NCBI GenBank assembly: GCA_913055845.1
Contig: CAJXKO010000004.1
Coordinates: 1-64,000, forward strand
From: an uncultured Bacteroidota bacterium
Lineage (GTDB): Bacteria; Bacteroidota; Rhodothermia; Rhodothermales; Salinibacteraceae
Direction of reading: 5' to 3'
DNA length: 64,000 nt
In this document: positions 17,753 to 26,008 of the stretch, one piece after another
How the letters are laid out: the number at the start of each line of letters is the position of its first letter
Position numbering within the stretch: the first letter of the stretch is position 1
Notes under the pieces: generated by a model
The model's database searches: none
What the model was told of the DNA's origin: nothing
The model's input: the letters and a program-made list of their open reading frames with translations, nothing else
Position numbers and translations under genes: made by a program

Positions 17753-19552
17753 CTACTCATGGGCGGCGGAGGCGGACACATGGGTCTCTAGCCATTCGCG
17801 GGCCCGGCGGCGGGTCGTCTCGGCATCAGGGGCTTCGAGGACCGTACGAGCAAGGGGCTTGGTCTCTTTATAACTCACGGCACGGACGATCCGCCGCACG
17901 GCGGGCAGGTACTGGGGCGCGACGCTGAGGGTCTCTACGCCGAGCCCGAGCAGAACCGGGACGGCCTGCACGTCGCCGGCAATCTCCCCGCAGACTTCCA
18001 CCGGACAGTCCGCCCGACGGCCCGCCTTCACCACCCGCACCAGGAGCCCGAGGACCGCCGGATGCAAAGCGCTATGCCGTGCCGCCACCCGATCATTGCC
18101 ACGGTCCACGGCGAGGGTGTACTGCGTGAGGTCGTTCGTCCCGACCGAGAAGAAATCGACGTGGTCAGTGAAGGCGTGCGCCTGCAAAGCAGCGGCAGGC
18201 ACTTCAACCATAATTCCGACTGGCAGATCCGGATCGTGGGGCACGCCCTCCGCGGAGAGACGCTCGGCCTCTTCCGCCAGGAGCGCACGCACGCGATCAA
18301 CTTCGTACAGGTCGGTCACCATTGGTAGGAGGACGCGAAGCGGGCCGTGCCGATTGGCACGCAGGACGGCACGCAATTGGGGCCGCAACAGCTCGTCGGG
18401 GCGGTCGAGAAGCATCCGAATGCCGCGCCAGCCCAGGTAGGGATTGTCCTCGCGGGGACCAGTGTGCAGGCGGGGCAGCCGATCGTCGCCACCGAGATCC
18501 AGCAGTCGGACGGTGGCCCCCGCTGCTCCGGCCGCTTCGACGACAGCCCGGTAGGCACCCACCTGTCGCTCTTCGGCGAGCGTGCCGCCCCCCTGTGCCA
18601 AAAAGAACAGCTCAGTCCGCAGCAGCCCAACGCCGTCGGCCCCGTACGGCGACAGCAACTCCAGCTCTTTCTCTAACCCAATGTTTGCGCGCAGGGTGAT
18701 AGAGCGGCCATCTGTCGTGGTGACGGGCTCCTGATCCGGCACTTTCACGGTCGAGGCCTCCTGCTCAGACCGACGCCGGCGGTACTGCTGGCGGACCTCT
18801 GAGTGCGGATGCACAATAAGCCGCCCGGAATCGCCGTCTAGAATGACAGGGTCACCGGATGATACCGCCGTGAGGGCGTCGGCGGCACCGACGAGAAGGG
18901 GCATGTTGAGGGCCTTGGCGACGACAGCGAGGTGCGAGGTGGGGCCTCCGTGAGCGGTGACACAACCCAAAAGGTTATAGCGACTGAATCGGAGCAGGTC
19001 AGTAGCGGTGAGAGACGCAGCGATCAGGACCGAATGGCTGTCGATGCCAGCTGCCACCTCGCCGTGCCGCAGCGCCCGGAGGAGACGTTTTTCCACGTCA
19101 ATCAGTTCGCCCGCCCGGTCGCGCAGGTACGCGTCGGCACTGGTCTCGAGCCGCTCGCGGTGGGCTCGAAGCACAGCCTGGACCGCCGCCCCCGCCGATT
19201 CGTGCCGCTCTCGGATGCGCTGCCGCACAGCTCGCAAGAACTCGTCGTCACGGAGCATCAACGCCTGCGCCTCAATGAGGGCCTCTGCGTCGGCCTCCGC
19301 TGCTTCGGGGGTCAGGGTACGAATGGTTGCCAGTTCCTGCTCGGCTCGCTGCACCGCGTTGGCGAAGAGCTCCAACTCCGCCTCCACCGCATCGGGCGGA
19401 ATTGCATTGCGCCGCACTGTGGGGGCGGACGCGTCGTAGCAGTACGCCGTGCCCACGGCGATGCCCGGGGCCGCTCCCGTTCCCTCGATCACGCACTCGG
19501 CCCCGGACGATTCCGGCCCGTCGGTGCCGGCTGGGGACGAATGATTTTCCAT
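17753..19552 (-). CDS. ptsI: PTS enzyme I (phosphoenolpyruvate-protein phosphotransferase)
   Basis: Enzyme I moves phosphate from PEP to HPr. The protein is 599 aa with a short disordered acidic N-terminal tail before GTGAAPGIAVGTAYCY. The phosphorylated histidine is H207 in AHGGPTSHLAVVAKAL. The PEP-binding C-terminal barrel shows GADGVGLLRTELFFLA, GWRGIRMLLDRP, VGIMVEVPAAAL and FFSVGTNDLTQYTLAVDRGN, and CGEIAGD holds the active-site Cys. All key residues are present. It is encoded 105 bases downstream of the HPr gene. No sugar-specific EII permease is in the window, only a PtsN-like EIIA at 52.6 kb, so a regulatory phosphorelay is likely. Confidence 0.96.
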   Translation of the reverse strand: MENHSSPAGTDGPESSGAECVIEGTGAAPGIAVGTAYCYDASAPTVRRNAIPPDAVEAELELFANAVQRAEQELATIRTLTPEAAEADAEALIEAQALMLRDDEFLRAVRQRIRERHESAGAAVQAVLRAHRERLETSADAYLRDRAGELIDVEKRLLRALRHGEVAAGIDSHSVLIAASLTATDLLRFSRYNLLGCVTAHGGPTSHLAVVAKALNMPLLVGAADALTAVSSGDPVILDGDSGRLIVHPHSEVRQQYRRRRSEQEASTVKVPDQEPVTTTDGRSITLRANIGLEKELELLSPYGADGVGLLRTELFFLAQGGGTLAEERQVGAYRAVVEAAGAAGATVRLLDLGGDDRLPRLHTGPREDNPYLGWRGIRMLLDRPDELLRPQLRAVLRANRHGPLRVLLPMVTDLYEVDRVRALLAEEAERLSAEGVPHDPDLPVGIMVEVPAAALQAHAFTDHVDFFSVGTNDLTQYTLAVDRGNDRVAARHSALHPAVLGLLVRVVKAGRRADCPVEVCGEIAGDVQAVPVLLGLGVETLSVAPQYLPAVRRIVRAVSYKETKPLARTVLEAPDAETTRRRAREWLETHVSASAAHE

Positions 19553-19657
19553 GGCGGGAAGCGATTGTTGATACGATTCCGGCGCACAGGACCGCTAGCG
19601 GGGGATAGAAGCCTTCTGTGGATCCCGCTCCGGGGGCACACGTTCCGCCTGCTAGAC

Positions 19658-19927
19658 TTACATCTCCTCCCCGAATCCGTCCTCGAAGAGCTCCGTGATG
19701 GCGGCCGCGGCCGCATCCTCATCCTCCCCGTCGACTACCAGCGTGAGGGTCGCGCCCTGCTCCGCGGCCAGAGTCATCACGCCGATGACGCTCTTCCCGT
19801 TGATCTCGTAATTATCCCGTCGCAAAAAAATCTCCGCGTCGAATTGAGACGCCGTTTTCACCAGCTTCGAGGCCGGTCGGGTATGGAGGCCGGCGCGATT
19901 CCGAATGGTCACTTCTCGCTCGATCAT
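19658..19927 (-). CDS. ptsH: Phosphocarrier protein HPr
   Basis: The ATG at 19927 gives an 89-aa HPr. The active-site histidine is H15 in AGLHTRPASKLVKTAS (Thr replaces the common Ala after His). The regulatory serine S46 is present in NGKSVIGVMTLAAEQG, with the neighbouring residues recognised by HPr kinase, so control through Ser-phosphorylation is possible. The rest (GATLTLVVDGEDEDAAAAAI) follows the canonical beta-alpha pattern with an acidic C-terminus. It is followed by ptsI and preceded by a polyprenyl synthase gene on the same strand. Confidence 0.95.
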   Translation of the reverse strand: MIEREVTIRNRAGLHTRPASKLVKTASQFDAEIFLRRDNYEINGKSVIGVMTLAAEQGATLTLVVDGEDEDAAAAAITELFEDGFGEEM

Positions 19928-20021
19928 ACAGGGCAGCGAAGGCAGAGCGAAGATCGGAGTCAAGAGGCCAACTGATCCAGATACTGCGTCGCGGATCATC
20001 GCCCCCCGTTTCCGGCGGGAA

Positions 20022-21020
20022 TCAGTGATCCCGAGCCTTCATGCGGTCAAGCAGCCAGTGCAAGGTATCGGTGGCCGCGGTGTCCGGAAGCCCGCCGAGC
20101 CGGTCGTAGGCCTTATCGGTGTAGGTGGCCACAGCCTCGCGCGCTTCGTCGAAGATGCCGAGGGCCGCCATCCGGTCGCGGGCCTCTGCCACGTCGTCGC
20201 GGGGCAGCCCCCCATCGGTTACCAGGCGGGCAAACCAATCGTGCTCGGCACCCTCGGTCTGTTCCAACGCACGAAGCGTTAGGAAGGTCTTTTTGCCAGC
20301 CACCAGGTCGCCCCCGACCCCACGCCCCCAGTCCTCCGTGTGGGCCGTGAGGTCGAGGAGATCATCTTGAATCTGAAACGCCCGCCCCACCAGTCGCCCC
20401 GCCTCATTCAGCCGCTCGCGGCGGGACGCCGCGGCCCCGCCAATGATGCCCCCAAGTTCAAAGGCCGCAGCAAGAAGCGCCCCTGTTTTGCGATCAATCA
20501 TGTCCAGATACGCATCCACCGACACCGTCGCCTCCGTCTCGAACGATGCATCGAGCGCCTGCCCGGCACAGAGATGCTCCACCATGGGGTGGTACACCGA
20601 ATAGAGAGCTTCTGCGTCCACCCCCTCCACCCGCCCGAGGAGGTCGTAAGAGAGGCCCATCATGAGATCTCCCGTGAGGACAGCCGTGCCGGCATTCCAT
20701 TTGGCGTGGACCGTGGGGCCGCCGCGGCGTTCCTCGTCGTCATCCATTAGGTCGTCGTGGACGAGGGTAAAGTTGTGGAATACTTCAACGGCCAGCGCCG
20801 CCGGGAGCGCCCGGTCGATGGACGCGCCGTGGGCTTCGGCCACGAGCAGAAGCAGCACTGGACGGACCCGCTTGCCACCGGCCCGCAGGACATGTTCGAC
20901 GGCCTCGTAAAGTACAGCCGGCGAGCGCCCTTCCACGAGGGACGGAAGAGCCTCGTCGATGCGTGCCTGCAGGGCCGCCACACGGTCTTCGGGCGATATG
21001 CTTTTGGCAGAAGGGGGCAT
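20022..21020 (-). CDS. Polyprenyl diphosphate synthase (trans-isoprenyl, FPP/GGPP or longer)
   Basis: This is a head-to-tail prenyl elongating enzyme. I start it at the ATG at 21020 (332 aa, MPPSAKSISPEDRVAA); a GTG at 21044 is the alternative. The first Asp-rich motif is VHDDLMDDDEERRG and the second is GRAFQIQDDLLDLTA, both complete, with GGKRVRPVLLLLVAEA and KTFLTLRALEQ elsewhere. The bulky residue before the first motif (FHNFTLVHDD) limits chain length to short or medium products, but exact product length cannot be read. Such enzymes supply carotenoid, quinone and lipid precursors. The gene lies between adk and ptsH. Confidence 0.92.
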   Translation of the reverse strand: MPPSAKSISPEDRVAALQARIDEALPSLVEGRSPAVLYEAVEHVLRAGGKRVRPVLLLLVAEAHGASIDRALPAALAVEVFHNFTLVHDDLMDDDEERRGGPTVHAKWNAGTAVLTGDLMMGLSYDLLGRVEGVDAEALYSVYHPMVEHLCAGQALDASFETEATVSVDAYLDMIDRKTGALLAAAFELGGIIGGAAASRRERLNEAGRLVGRAFQIQDDLLDLTAHTEDWGRGVGGDLVAGKKTFLTLRALEQTEGAEHDWFARLVTDGGLPRDDVAEARDRMAALGIFDEAREAVATYTDKAYDRLGGLPDTAATDTLHWLLDRMKARDH

Positions 21021-21067
21021 CGGCGAATCAGAATGAACCAACACGACGAATCGTCGGGGGCCGGACC

Positions 21068-21712
21068 CTATCCCCGGTGGGCCCGGGCCTCTAGAACCTC
21101 TTCAATACGGCCAAAGACCTCTTCGATGCCTCCTGTGCCGTCGACAGAGACGAGCAGGCTCCGATCCTCATAGTACGACGCGAGAGGGGCCGTTTCGTCC
21201 CGGTAGACCGCCAGGCGGTTGCGAATGGTCTCGGGCTGGTCGTCGGACCGCTGAACGATGAGATCTGGATCCACGTCTTCGGGCGGCGGGTCGTGGTCAA
21301 GGTGATACGTCTCCCCCGTTTCGGCGTGTACGCGACGGCGGCTGAGGCGACGCACCAGTTCGTCATCGGGCACCTCCAGACTTACAACTGCGTCGAGCGG
21401 TGTCTCGTGCGCCGTGAGGAACTCCGTCAGCCACTCGGCCTGCTGCTCGGTGCGGGGGTACCCGTCCAACATGAAGTCGTCGTAGTCCTCGTCGGCGATC
21501 GCCTGCTCCGCGAGTTGGCGCACCAGTTTGTCGGGCACCAGTTCGCCCGCCTCGATATAGGATTTCGCCTTCTGTCCCAGATCGGTTTCCTGGTCCATTG
21601 CCTCCCGTAGGATGTCCCCCGTGGAAATCTGCGCAATGCCGTGCCGCTGCTCCAAAAGGCCCGCCTGCGTGCCCTTGCCCGCACCGGGAGGCCCAAAAAT
21701 AACCAATCGCAT
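21068..21712 (-). CDS. adk: Adenylate kinase
   Basis: Adk interconverts AMP + ATP and 2 ADP. The 214-aa protein starts MRLVIFGPPGAGKGTQAG (P-loop GPPGAGKGT at residues 7-15). The AMP-binding region has QISTGDILREAM, and FMLDGYPRTEQQAEWL follows. The LID region (RRRVHAETGETYHLDHDPPP) has His in place of zinc-binding Cys residues, so it is a non-zinc long-LID form. It is strongly acidic. It precedes the polyprenyl synthase gene by 47 bases. Confidence 0.96.
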   Translation of the reverse strand: MRLVIFGPPGAGKGTQAGLLEQRHGIAQISTGDILREAMDQETDLGQKAKSYIEAGELVPDKLVRQLAEQAIADEDYDDFMLDGYPRTEQQAEWLTEFLTAHETPLDAVVSLEVPDDELVRRLSRRRVHAETGETYHLDHDPPPEDVDPDLIVQRSDDQPETIRNRLAVYRDETAPLASYYEDRSLLVSVDGTGGIEEVFGRIEEVLEARAHRG

Positions 21713-21759
21713 CAGTGGTGTGTGGTCGTAAAAAAATAACGTCCGAAAGGACCCGGGCG

Positions 21760-22284
21760 CTACTCCAGGCCGGTGTCGCCTACCATGTCGCCCGCATCCA
21801 CATCCTCAAGCATCGACAGGACGAGATCACGGAGCACCTCGCGGGCGGCGAGTCGCACCACGAAGCCGAGGCTTTTGCCGAGAATACCCCGCTTCGAAGA
21901 GGTCTCAGTCCGTGAGGCTTTGCCCTCCCGGTAGACCACGAGGGGTGCCCGGCCTTTCAGGGCATTTTCGAGCGCTTCCCCCGGCGTGTCGCCCGCCGCC
22001 ACCGCTTCGCCTACCTCCGCGCGGAGGGCTTGCACGTACTGATCGAGCAGCTCACTGTGCTCGGGCCGTCGTCGTGACCAGCGGCCGCCGAAGAGTGCCC
22101 CCACCGCCACCCCCGCGGCAAGCATGCCGCCCACGCTCTTCAAGGGATTCTGCACGATCCAGTCCCGGACTGACGTGCCGGTCGTGGACACTTCATCCTG
22201 CAGCGACTCGAAGCGGTCGGACATGGCCGCCGCGGTTTCGCGAAGCCGAGCCTCTACGTCTGCTCTGGTTGAGTCGGAATCCAT
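21760..22284 (-). CDS. Small acidic membrane-anchored protein of unknown function (ElaB/DUF883-like organisation)
   Basis: The ATG at 22284 gives 174 aa (MDSDSTRADVEARLRETAAA). The first ~45 residues form an amphipathic helix, followed by DWIVQNPLKSVGGMLAAGVA and VGALFGGRW. This resembles the hydrophilic helix plus glycine-rich single-helix layout of ElaB/YqjD/DUF883 proteins. The rest is a soluble acidic tail with a second helix near GILGKSLGFVVRLAAREVL. It lies 82 bases downstream of the holin-superfamily-like gene. In many genomes YqjD-, YqjE- and YqjK-type genes sit together, so the pair may be that membrane module. Function is unproven. Confidence 0.62.
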   Translation of the reverse strand: MDSDSTRADVEARLRETAAAMSDRFESLQDEVSTTGTSVRDWIVQNPLKSVGGMLAAGVAVGALFGGRWSRRRPEHSELLDQYVQALRAEVGEAVAAGDTPGEALENALKGRAPLVVYREGKASRTETSSKRGILGKSLGFVVRLAAREVLRDLVLSMLEDVDAGDMVGDTGLE

Positions 22285-22364
22285 AAGGTGTAGACGGTGC
22301 GTCCACGGAAAAGAAAATGAAAATACAGCGCTTCGCTCGTCGTGCAGGCCCCGGACGACCGTAA

Positions 22365-22898
22365 TCACGAGGATGCCGAGTCGGTTGGCCGATCCGACTC
22401 GTCGCTGTCGCCTTTGCCTGAGCGGTCGTTCTCCACCGCGGCCGAGGCGGGACGGGACCGGGAGGCCTGTTCCTTCGCCGCCGTCGCGCGGTCACCCCGC
22501 AAGGACTCAAAGAGATTTGAGGGCGGCACGAGCGCCGGCTGTGTGGCCTGAAGCGTTACGACCACCAGAATGAGTGCCACGGTCACCGCGAGAAACCCCC
22601 AGAACGGGTGCCCTAGGAGCCATCCCACGCCCAGCGCGATCGTCGTGAGGGTAAAAAGCGCAGCAAAGAACCCAAACACCGCCAACGTAACACCGAGCGC
22701 GACCTCGTTTTTGGCCTCGTCGATCCGCTCTTCCACCTCGAGGATCGCGAGGTCAATGCGGAGATCAATCCACTCCCGGAGATCAGTCACGAGGCCCTGC
22801 GTATGGGCCGCAATGCGCTCCAGCTTCCCCCCCTCCGGCACATCGTCGAGGGAGTGCTCACCGTTCGGGACCGACGATCGATCGTCGAGAGACTCCAT
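22365..22898 (-). CDS. Phage_holin_3_6/YqjE-like membrane protein
   Basis: The ATG at 22898 gives 177 aa. After an acidic N-terminus, LVTDLREWIDLRIDLAILEV leads into two hydrophobic helices (VALGVTLAVFGFFAALFTLT, then FWGFLAVTVALILVVVTLQA). The order helix-LaklEl-helix-helix is typical of the YqjE/holin superfamily III proteins found on chromosomes. The C-terminal tail is charged and disordered. Nothing phage-like is nearby, so the holin name is only a superfamily label. With the next gene (DUF883-like) it forms a probable membrane module. Confidence 0.72.
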   Translation of the reverse strand: MESLDDRSSVPNGEHSLDDVPEGGKLERIAAHTQGLVTDLREWIDLRIDLAILEVEERIDEAKNEVALGVTLAVFGFFAALFTLTTIALGVGWLLGHPFWGFLAVTVALILVVVTLQATQPALVPPSNLFESLRGDRATAAKEQASRSRPASAAVENDRSGKGDSDESDRPTDSASS

Positions 22899-23094
22899 GA
22901 CCGTGTGGGGCGGATGGGGAAAAACCAGTGTACGCAAAATACCACTTAGGGCAGAAGACGCAAGTGAATTCACCGTACAACCCCGCCGCTCGTTCCGGGC
23001 CCGAACTCGCTCCGGGCGCCTGCGTTCTTGAGCGTGACGATTTACTGTCACGCCCCCACCGCAATGGCCTTCTGCGCGATCTCTTTAGCCTCCC

Positions 23095-23370
23095 ATGACA
23101 ACGCCCCGAGCGGAGACCACTCCCAATCCCAATAGCCTCAAGTTTACGAGCGACGACGGGACGTTCCTCGACGGTGGAATGGTGGCCTATTCCTCCGCCG
23201 AGGAGGCCCAGGACGACCCGCTCGCGCGGGCACTGTTCGCCGTGGAGGGGGTGGACGACGTGTTCATTACTCCCCAGTTCGTGACGGTTTCGAAGGCACC
23301 AGACATCGACTGGACCGCGGTGAAACCAGACGTCGAGTCGATCTTGTCCGAGCACTTGGCCGACCGGTAG
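23095..23370 (+). CDS. Nfu N-terminal-domain protein without the CxxC cluster domain
   Basis: The 91-aa protein is a free-standing Nfu N-terminal (scaffold) domain: TTPNPNSLKFTSDDGTFLDG, then SSAEEAQDDPLARALFAVEG and VDDVFITPQFVTVSK, matching the family's TPNPnalkF...l and plf..leGv..Vf...dfitVtK. There is no cysteine in the whole protein, so it cannot hold an Fe-S cluster itself. It probably serves as an interaction or accessory module for another Nfu/NifU protein. It is convergent with the LuxC-like gene, 3 bases apart. Confidence 0.85.
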   Translation: MTTPRAETTPNPNSLKFTSDDGTFLDGGMVAYSSAEEAQDDPLARALFAVEGVDDVFITPQFVTVSKAPDIDWTAVKPDVESILSEHLADR

Positions 23371-23373
23371 CGC

Positions 23374-24438
23374 TCACGCCACCGCCAGAGACTCCACGAA
23401 CTTCGCCAGGGCCGTCCCTGACGCATCGTTGAGGGGAGGGAAATGAAGGTCTCCCGGACTGCGTAGGGGCCAGGATGCCGGCAACTGATCGTGCAGCGGT
23501 TCCCGGGCGACCACCGCATACAGGGCGTCCGAGTGAGTCTCAATCCACGCGCCCACCGTCCCAAGGTCATCGTATTCCGACCATCGGATGTGCCCGTCGG
23601 GCCCTGGAATATCGGGCGCGCCCCGGCTCACCAGAAACTCAAGCCCGTCCGCGAAGGCGTGCGGCTCGTCCTGTGCTTCCAGGAACGCCTTCTGCATCTG
23701 GAGCGCACCCGGTGTATCTTCGTGGGCCGGGAATACCCCGCGAAAGCGAGCCATCGATTCCAGATAGGCATCCGGCGACAGATCGGTGGGGGACCAGAGC
23801 AATGCCAGTCGTCGATGCCCACCGCCTTCGTACAGCAGAATGTCTTCCGCGATGCCCCCGCGGGCATCGTCACTTTCGTGACCGTCAAGCACGGCGATGG
23901 CAAGTTGAGGCGACTGCAGGAGGCAACGTGTCCCCGAGAGGCCGTGAGCCTCGCACCGCTCCCGAACCGCCGTTGCTGCGTCACGCGCAGGCTGAGCGAT
24001 GAGCCCACCAGCCTGCTGCAGGAGAACGTCGGGATCGGCCACAAACTCGGCCGAAATGTCGTCGTGACGTTCGCATAGGGCCTCCGCAAAAGCCGGAAGC
24101 AGAGCGGGGGAAGCATCCGGCACATGACCGAGATAGGCATGCCCGCTCGCCCACACCGCCACGGCTGCCCGGAGGCCAGAGAGCGGCTCGCTCGCCCCGT
24201 GCCACACCCCCACCATGCCGGCAGGATCGGCCGCTGCGTCACCGAGCCACTCGGAGAGCGCCTCGGGGGTCAGGCGTTGCATCCACCGGTTGAGAGCATA
24301 GTCGAGTGCCTCTTCGGTCCACCGGTTTGGGGCATCAAGCGTCTCGGATACCGCTTCCTCCCGGGGCGGATGATCCGGTTCTCGCCAGTCTGCAGCAACG
24401 GCGCCGAGGGCTTCAATGCGGGGATTGGTTGATGTCAC
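23374..24438 (-). CDS. LuxC-like acyl-CoA reductase homologue with an apparently altered active site
   Basis: The GTG at 24438 gives 354 aa. The order of motifs resembles the short Bacteroidota acyl-CoA reductase (LuxC) family: NRWTEEALDYALNRWMQRLT at the N-terminus, WHGASEPLSGLRAAVAVWAS, then GHAYLGHVPDASPALLP, and later AIAVLDGHESDDARGGIAED with ILLYEGGGHRRLALLWSP. In typical members the last motif is YFGLGCRNVSKL with the nucleophilic Cys; here the position reads GGGHRR (H208). The stretch where others have the glycine-rich ATGSNNT segment is shortened. The protein may be non-reductive or mis-assigned. It converges with the Nfu gene. The residue comparison is from memory of the family. Confidence 0.58.
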   Translation of the reverse strand: MTSTNPRIEALGAVAADWREPDHPPREEAVSETLDAPNRWTEEALDYALNRWMQRLTPEALSEWLGDAAADPAGMVGVWHGASEPLSGLRAAVAVWASGHAYLGHVPDASPALLPAFAEALCERHDDISAEFVADPDVLLQQAGGLIAQPARDAATAVRERCEAHGLSGTRCLLQSPQLAIAVLDGHESDDARGGIAEDILLYEGGGHRRLALLWSPTDLSPDAYLESMARFRGVFPAHEDTPGALQMQKAFLEAQDEPHAFADGLEFLVSRGAPDIPGPDGHIRWSEYDDLGTVGAWIETHSDALYAVVAREPLHDQLPASWPLRSPGDLHFPPLNDASGTALAKFVESLAVA

Positions 24439-24707
24439 GTTTTTCCTGCAATAACAGAATCATATCGTGTGCCTCCGAGGCGTCAGTCCCGCGGGGACTC
24501 CTCGTCAGAACCGCTCCCTGAAGCGAACACCGCGGCGCGATGTTCCTCGCGTCGCCCCGGGTTCCTCTTCGACTCCATGTTCCCGTACTTCCGCTGCCGC
24601 CCGCAATTTTGGGGCTCGATCCTCCCCGCTCCGTCCGAATCACCATCGTGCCCCTCGCGTACGACCCCGCGGATTGTCTCTTCCCTCCCCACGAGACCTG
24701 ACTGCTC

Positions 24708-25949
24708 ATGCGCCAGTTCGATGTCCCGACCTTCTACGAGAGTCCCATTATCTCGACAGTCAAGGACGCGCGGCAAGTCGCCGATCCGCGCAAGAAGGAT
24801 CTCTCTCCGTCGGTGATCGATTTTGGGCCGGTCCGTTTCAAGATCGCGCGCCACTTTGGGTTCTGCTTCGGCGTGGAGCAAGCTATCGAGATCGCGTACA
24901 AGGCCCTCGACGAGAACCCGGACAAACGGATTTTCCTGCTGTCGGAGATGATCCACAACCCGCACGTGAACGAGGACCTGCGGGAGCGGGGCATCCAATT
25001 TCTGCGCACCACGCGGGGGGAGCAGCTGATCCCGTTCGACGAATTGAGACCCGACGACGTGGTCATTATTCCCGCCTTTGGGACCACGTTGGAGGTGGAG
25101 CAGGAACTGGAGAAGCGTGGCGTGGACACCGAGACGTACGATACGACCTGTCCGTTCGTGGAAAAAGTGTGGCGCAAGAGCTCCCAGATCGGGGACGACG
25201 ACTACTCGATCGTGGTGCACGGCAAGCGCTACCACGAGGAAACCCGTGCCACCTTCTCCCACGCGAAGGAAGAAGGCCCGGTGGTCGTCGTGCGCGATAT
25301 GGAGGAGGCCGAGCAACTGGCGGCCGTCATTCGGGGTAAGAAGGACGCCGACTTTTTTTACGACTACTTCGAGGACAAGTACTCGGAGGACTTCGACCCG
25401 GAAACAGACCTTCGTCGACTCGGCGTGGTGAACCAGACGACGATGCTCGCGGAGGAGACCGCCGCCATCGCCGACCTGATGCGCGAGGCGCTTGTGGACC
25501 GCTACGGCGAGGCGGACGTCCAGGAGCACTTTGCGGACACCAGCGATACGCTCTGCTACGCGACGAATGAAAACCAGAACGCCACACACGCCCTGATCGA
25601 AGACGGGGCCGATCTTGGTATTATCGTGGGCGGCTACAACTCCTCCAACACGAGCCATCTGGTGGAGCTCTGTGAGGAGCACATGCCCACCTACTTTATC
25701 CGCGATGCCCAACAGTTCGACGCACCGGCGGAGATCCGCCACTTCGACATCCACGACCAGGAGGAAGTAACGACCGAGCACTGGTTCCCGGCCGAGGACA
25801 CACCGGTGGACGTGCTTCTCACCTCCGGCGCCTCTTGCCCCGACGCCCTGCTCGACGAGGTGGTCCGCTCCATCCTGAGCTGGTACCCTGACGCCCGTCC
25901 GGTGGAGGAGGCCATTGCTCCTTTCCAGGAGGCGTTGGACGAAGAATAG
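24708..25949 (+). CDS. ispH: 4-hydroxy-3-methylbut-2-enyl diphosphate reductase
   Basis: IspH makes IPP and DMAPP from HMBPP in the last MEP-pathway step, using a 4Fe-4S (or 3Fe) cluster. The 413-aa protein is of the longer class. The three cluster cysteines are C53 (FGFCFGVEQAI), C148 (DTTCPFVEKV) and C283 (DTLCYATNENQ). MIHNPHVNEDL and PAFGT are the HMBPP-binding segments, and VGGYNSSNTSHLVE and TSGASCPD complete the active site. The MEP pathway feeds the polyprenyl synthase at 20-21 kb. The gene is divergent from the LuxC-like gene over a 269-base gap in which I see no further gene. Confidence 0.97.
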   Translation: MRQFDVPTFYESPIISTVKDARQVADPRKKDLSPSVIDFGPVRFKIARHFGFCFGVEQAIEIAYKALDENPDKRIFLLSEMIHNPHVNEDLRERGIQFLRTTRGEQLIPFDELRPDDVVIIPAFGTTLEVEQELEKRGVDTETYDTTCPFVEKVWRKSSQIGDDDYSIVVHGKRYHEETRATFSHAKEEGPVVVVRDMEEAEQLAAVIRGKKDADFFYDYFEDKYSEDFDPETDLRRLGVVNQTTMLAEETAAIADLMREALVDRYGEADVQEHFADTSDTLCYATNENQNATHALIEDGADLGIIVGGYNSSNTSHLVELCEEHMPTYFIRDAQQFDAPAEIRHFDIHDQEEVTTEHWFPAEDTPVDVLLTSGASCPDALLDEVVRSILSWYPDARPVEEAIAPFQEALDEE

Positions 25950-26008
25950 CCCTCCCCCCGGTCCCGATCGTCGCTCCGTCCCCACTCGCCCTTCCCGTTC
26001 CCTCAACG

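Noticed and set aside
22365..22898. Prophage holin
   Set aside because: Only a superfamily resemblance; no other phage gene is nearby and YqjE-like chromosomal proteins share the architecture.
24483..26006. Minus-strand frame of 507 codons opposite ispH
   Set aside because: IspH cysteines and active-site motifs are on the plus strand; the minus frame is compositionally implausible.
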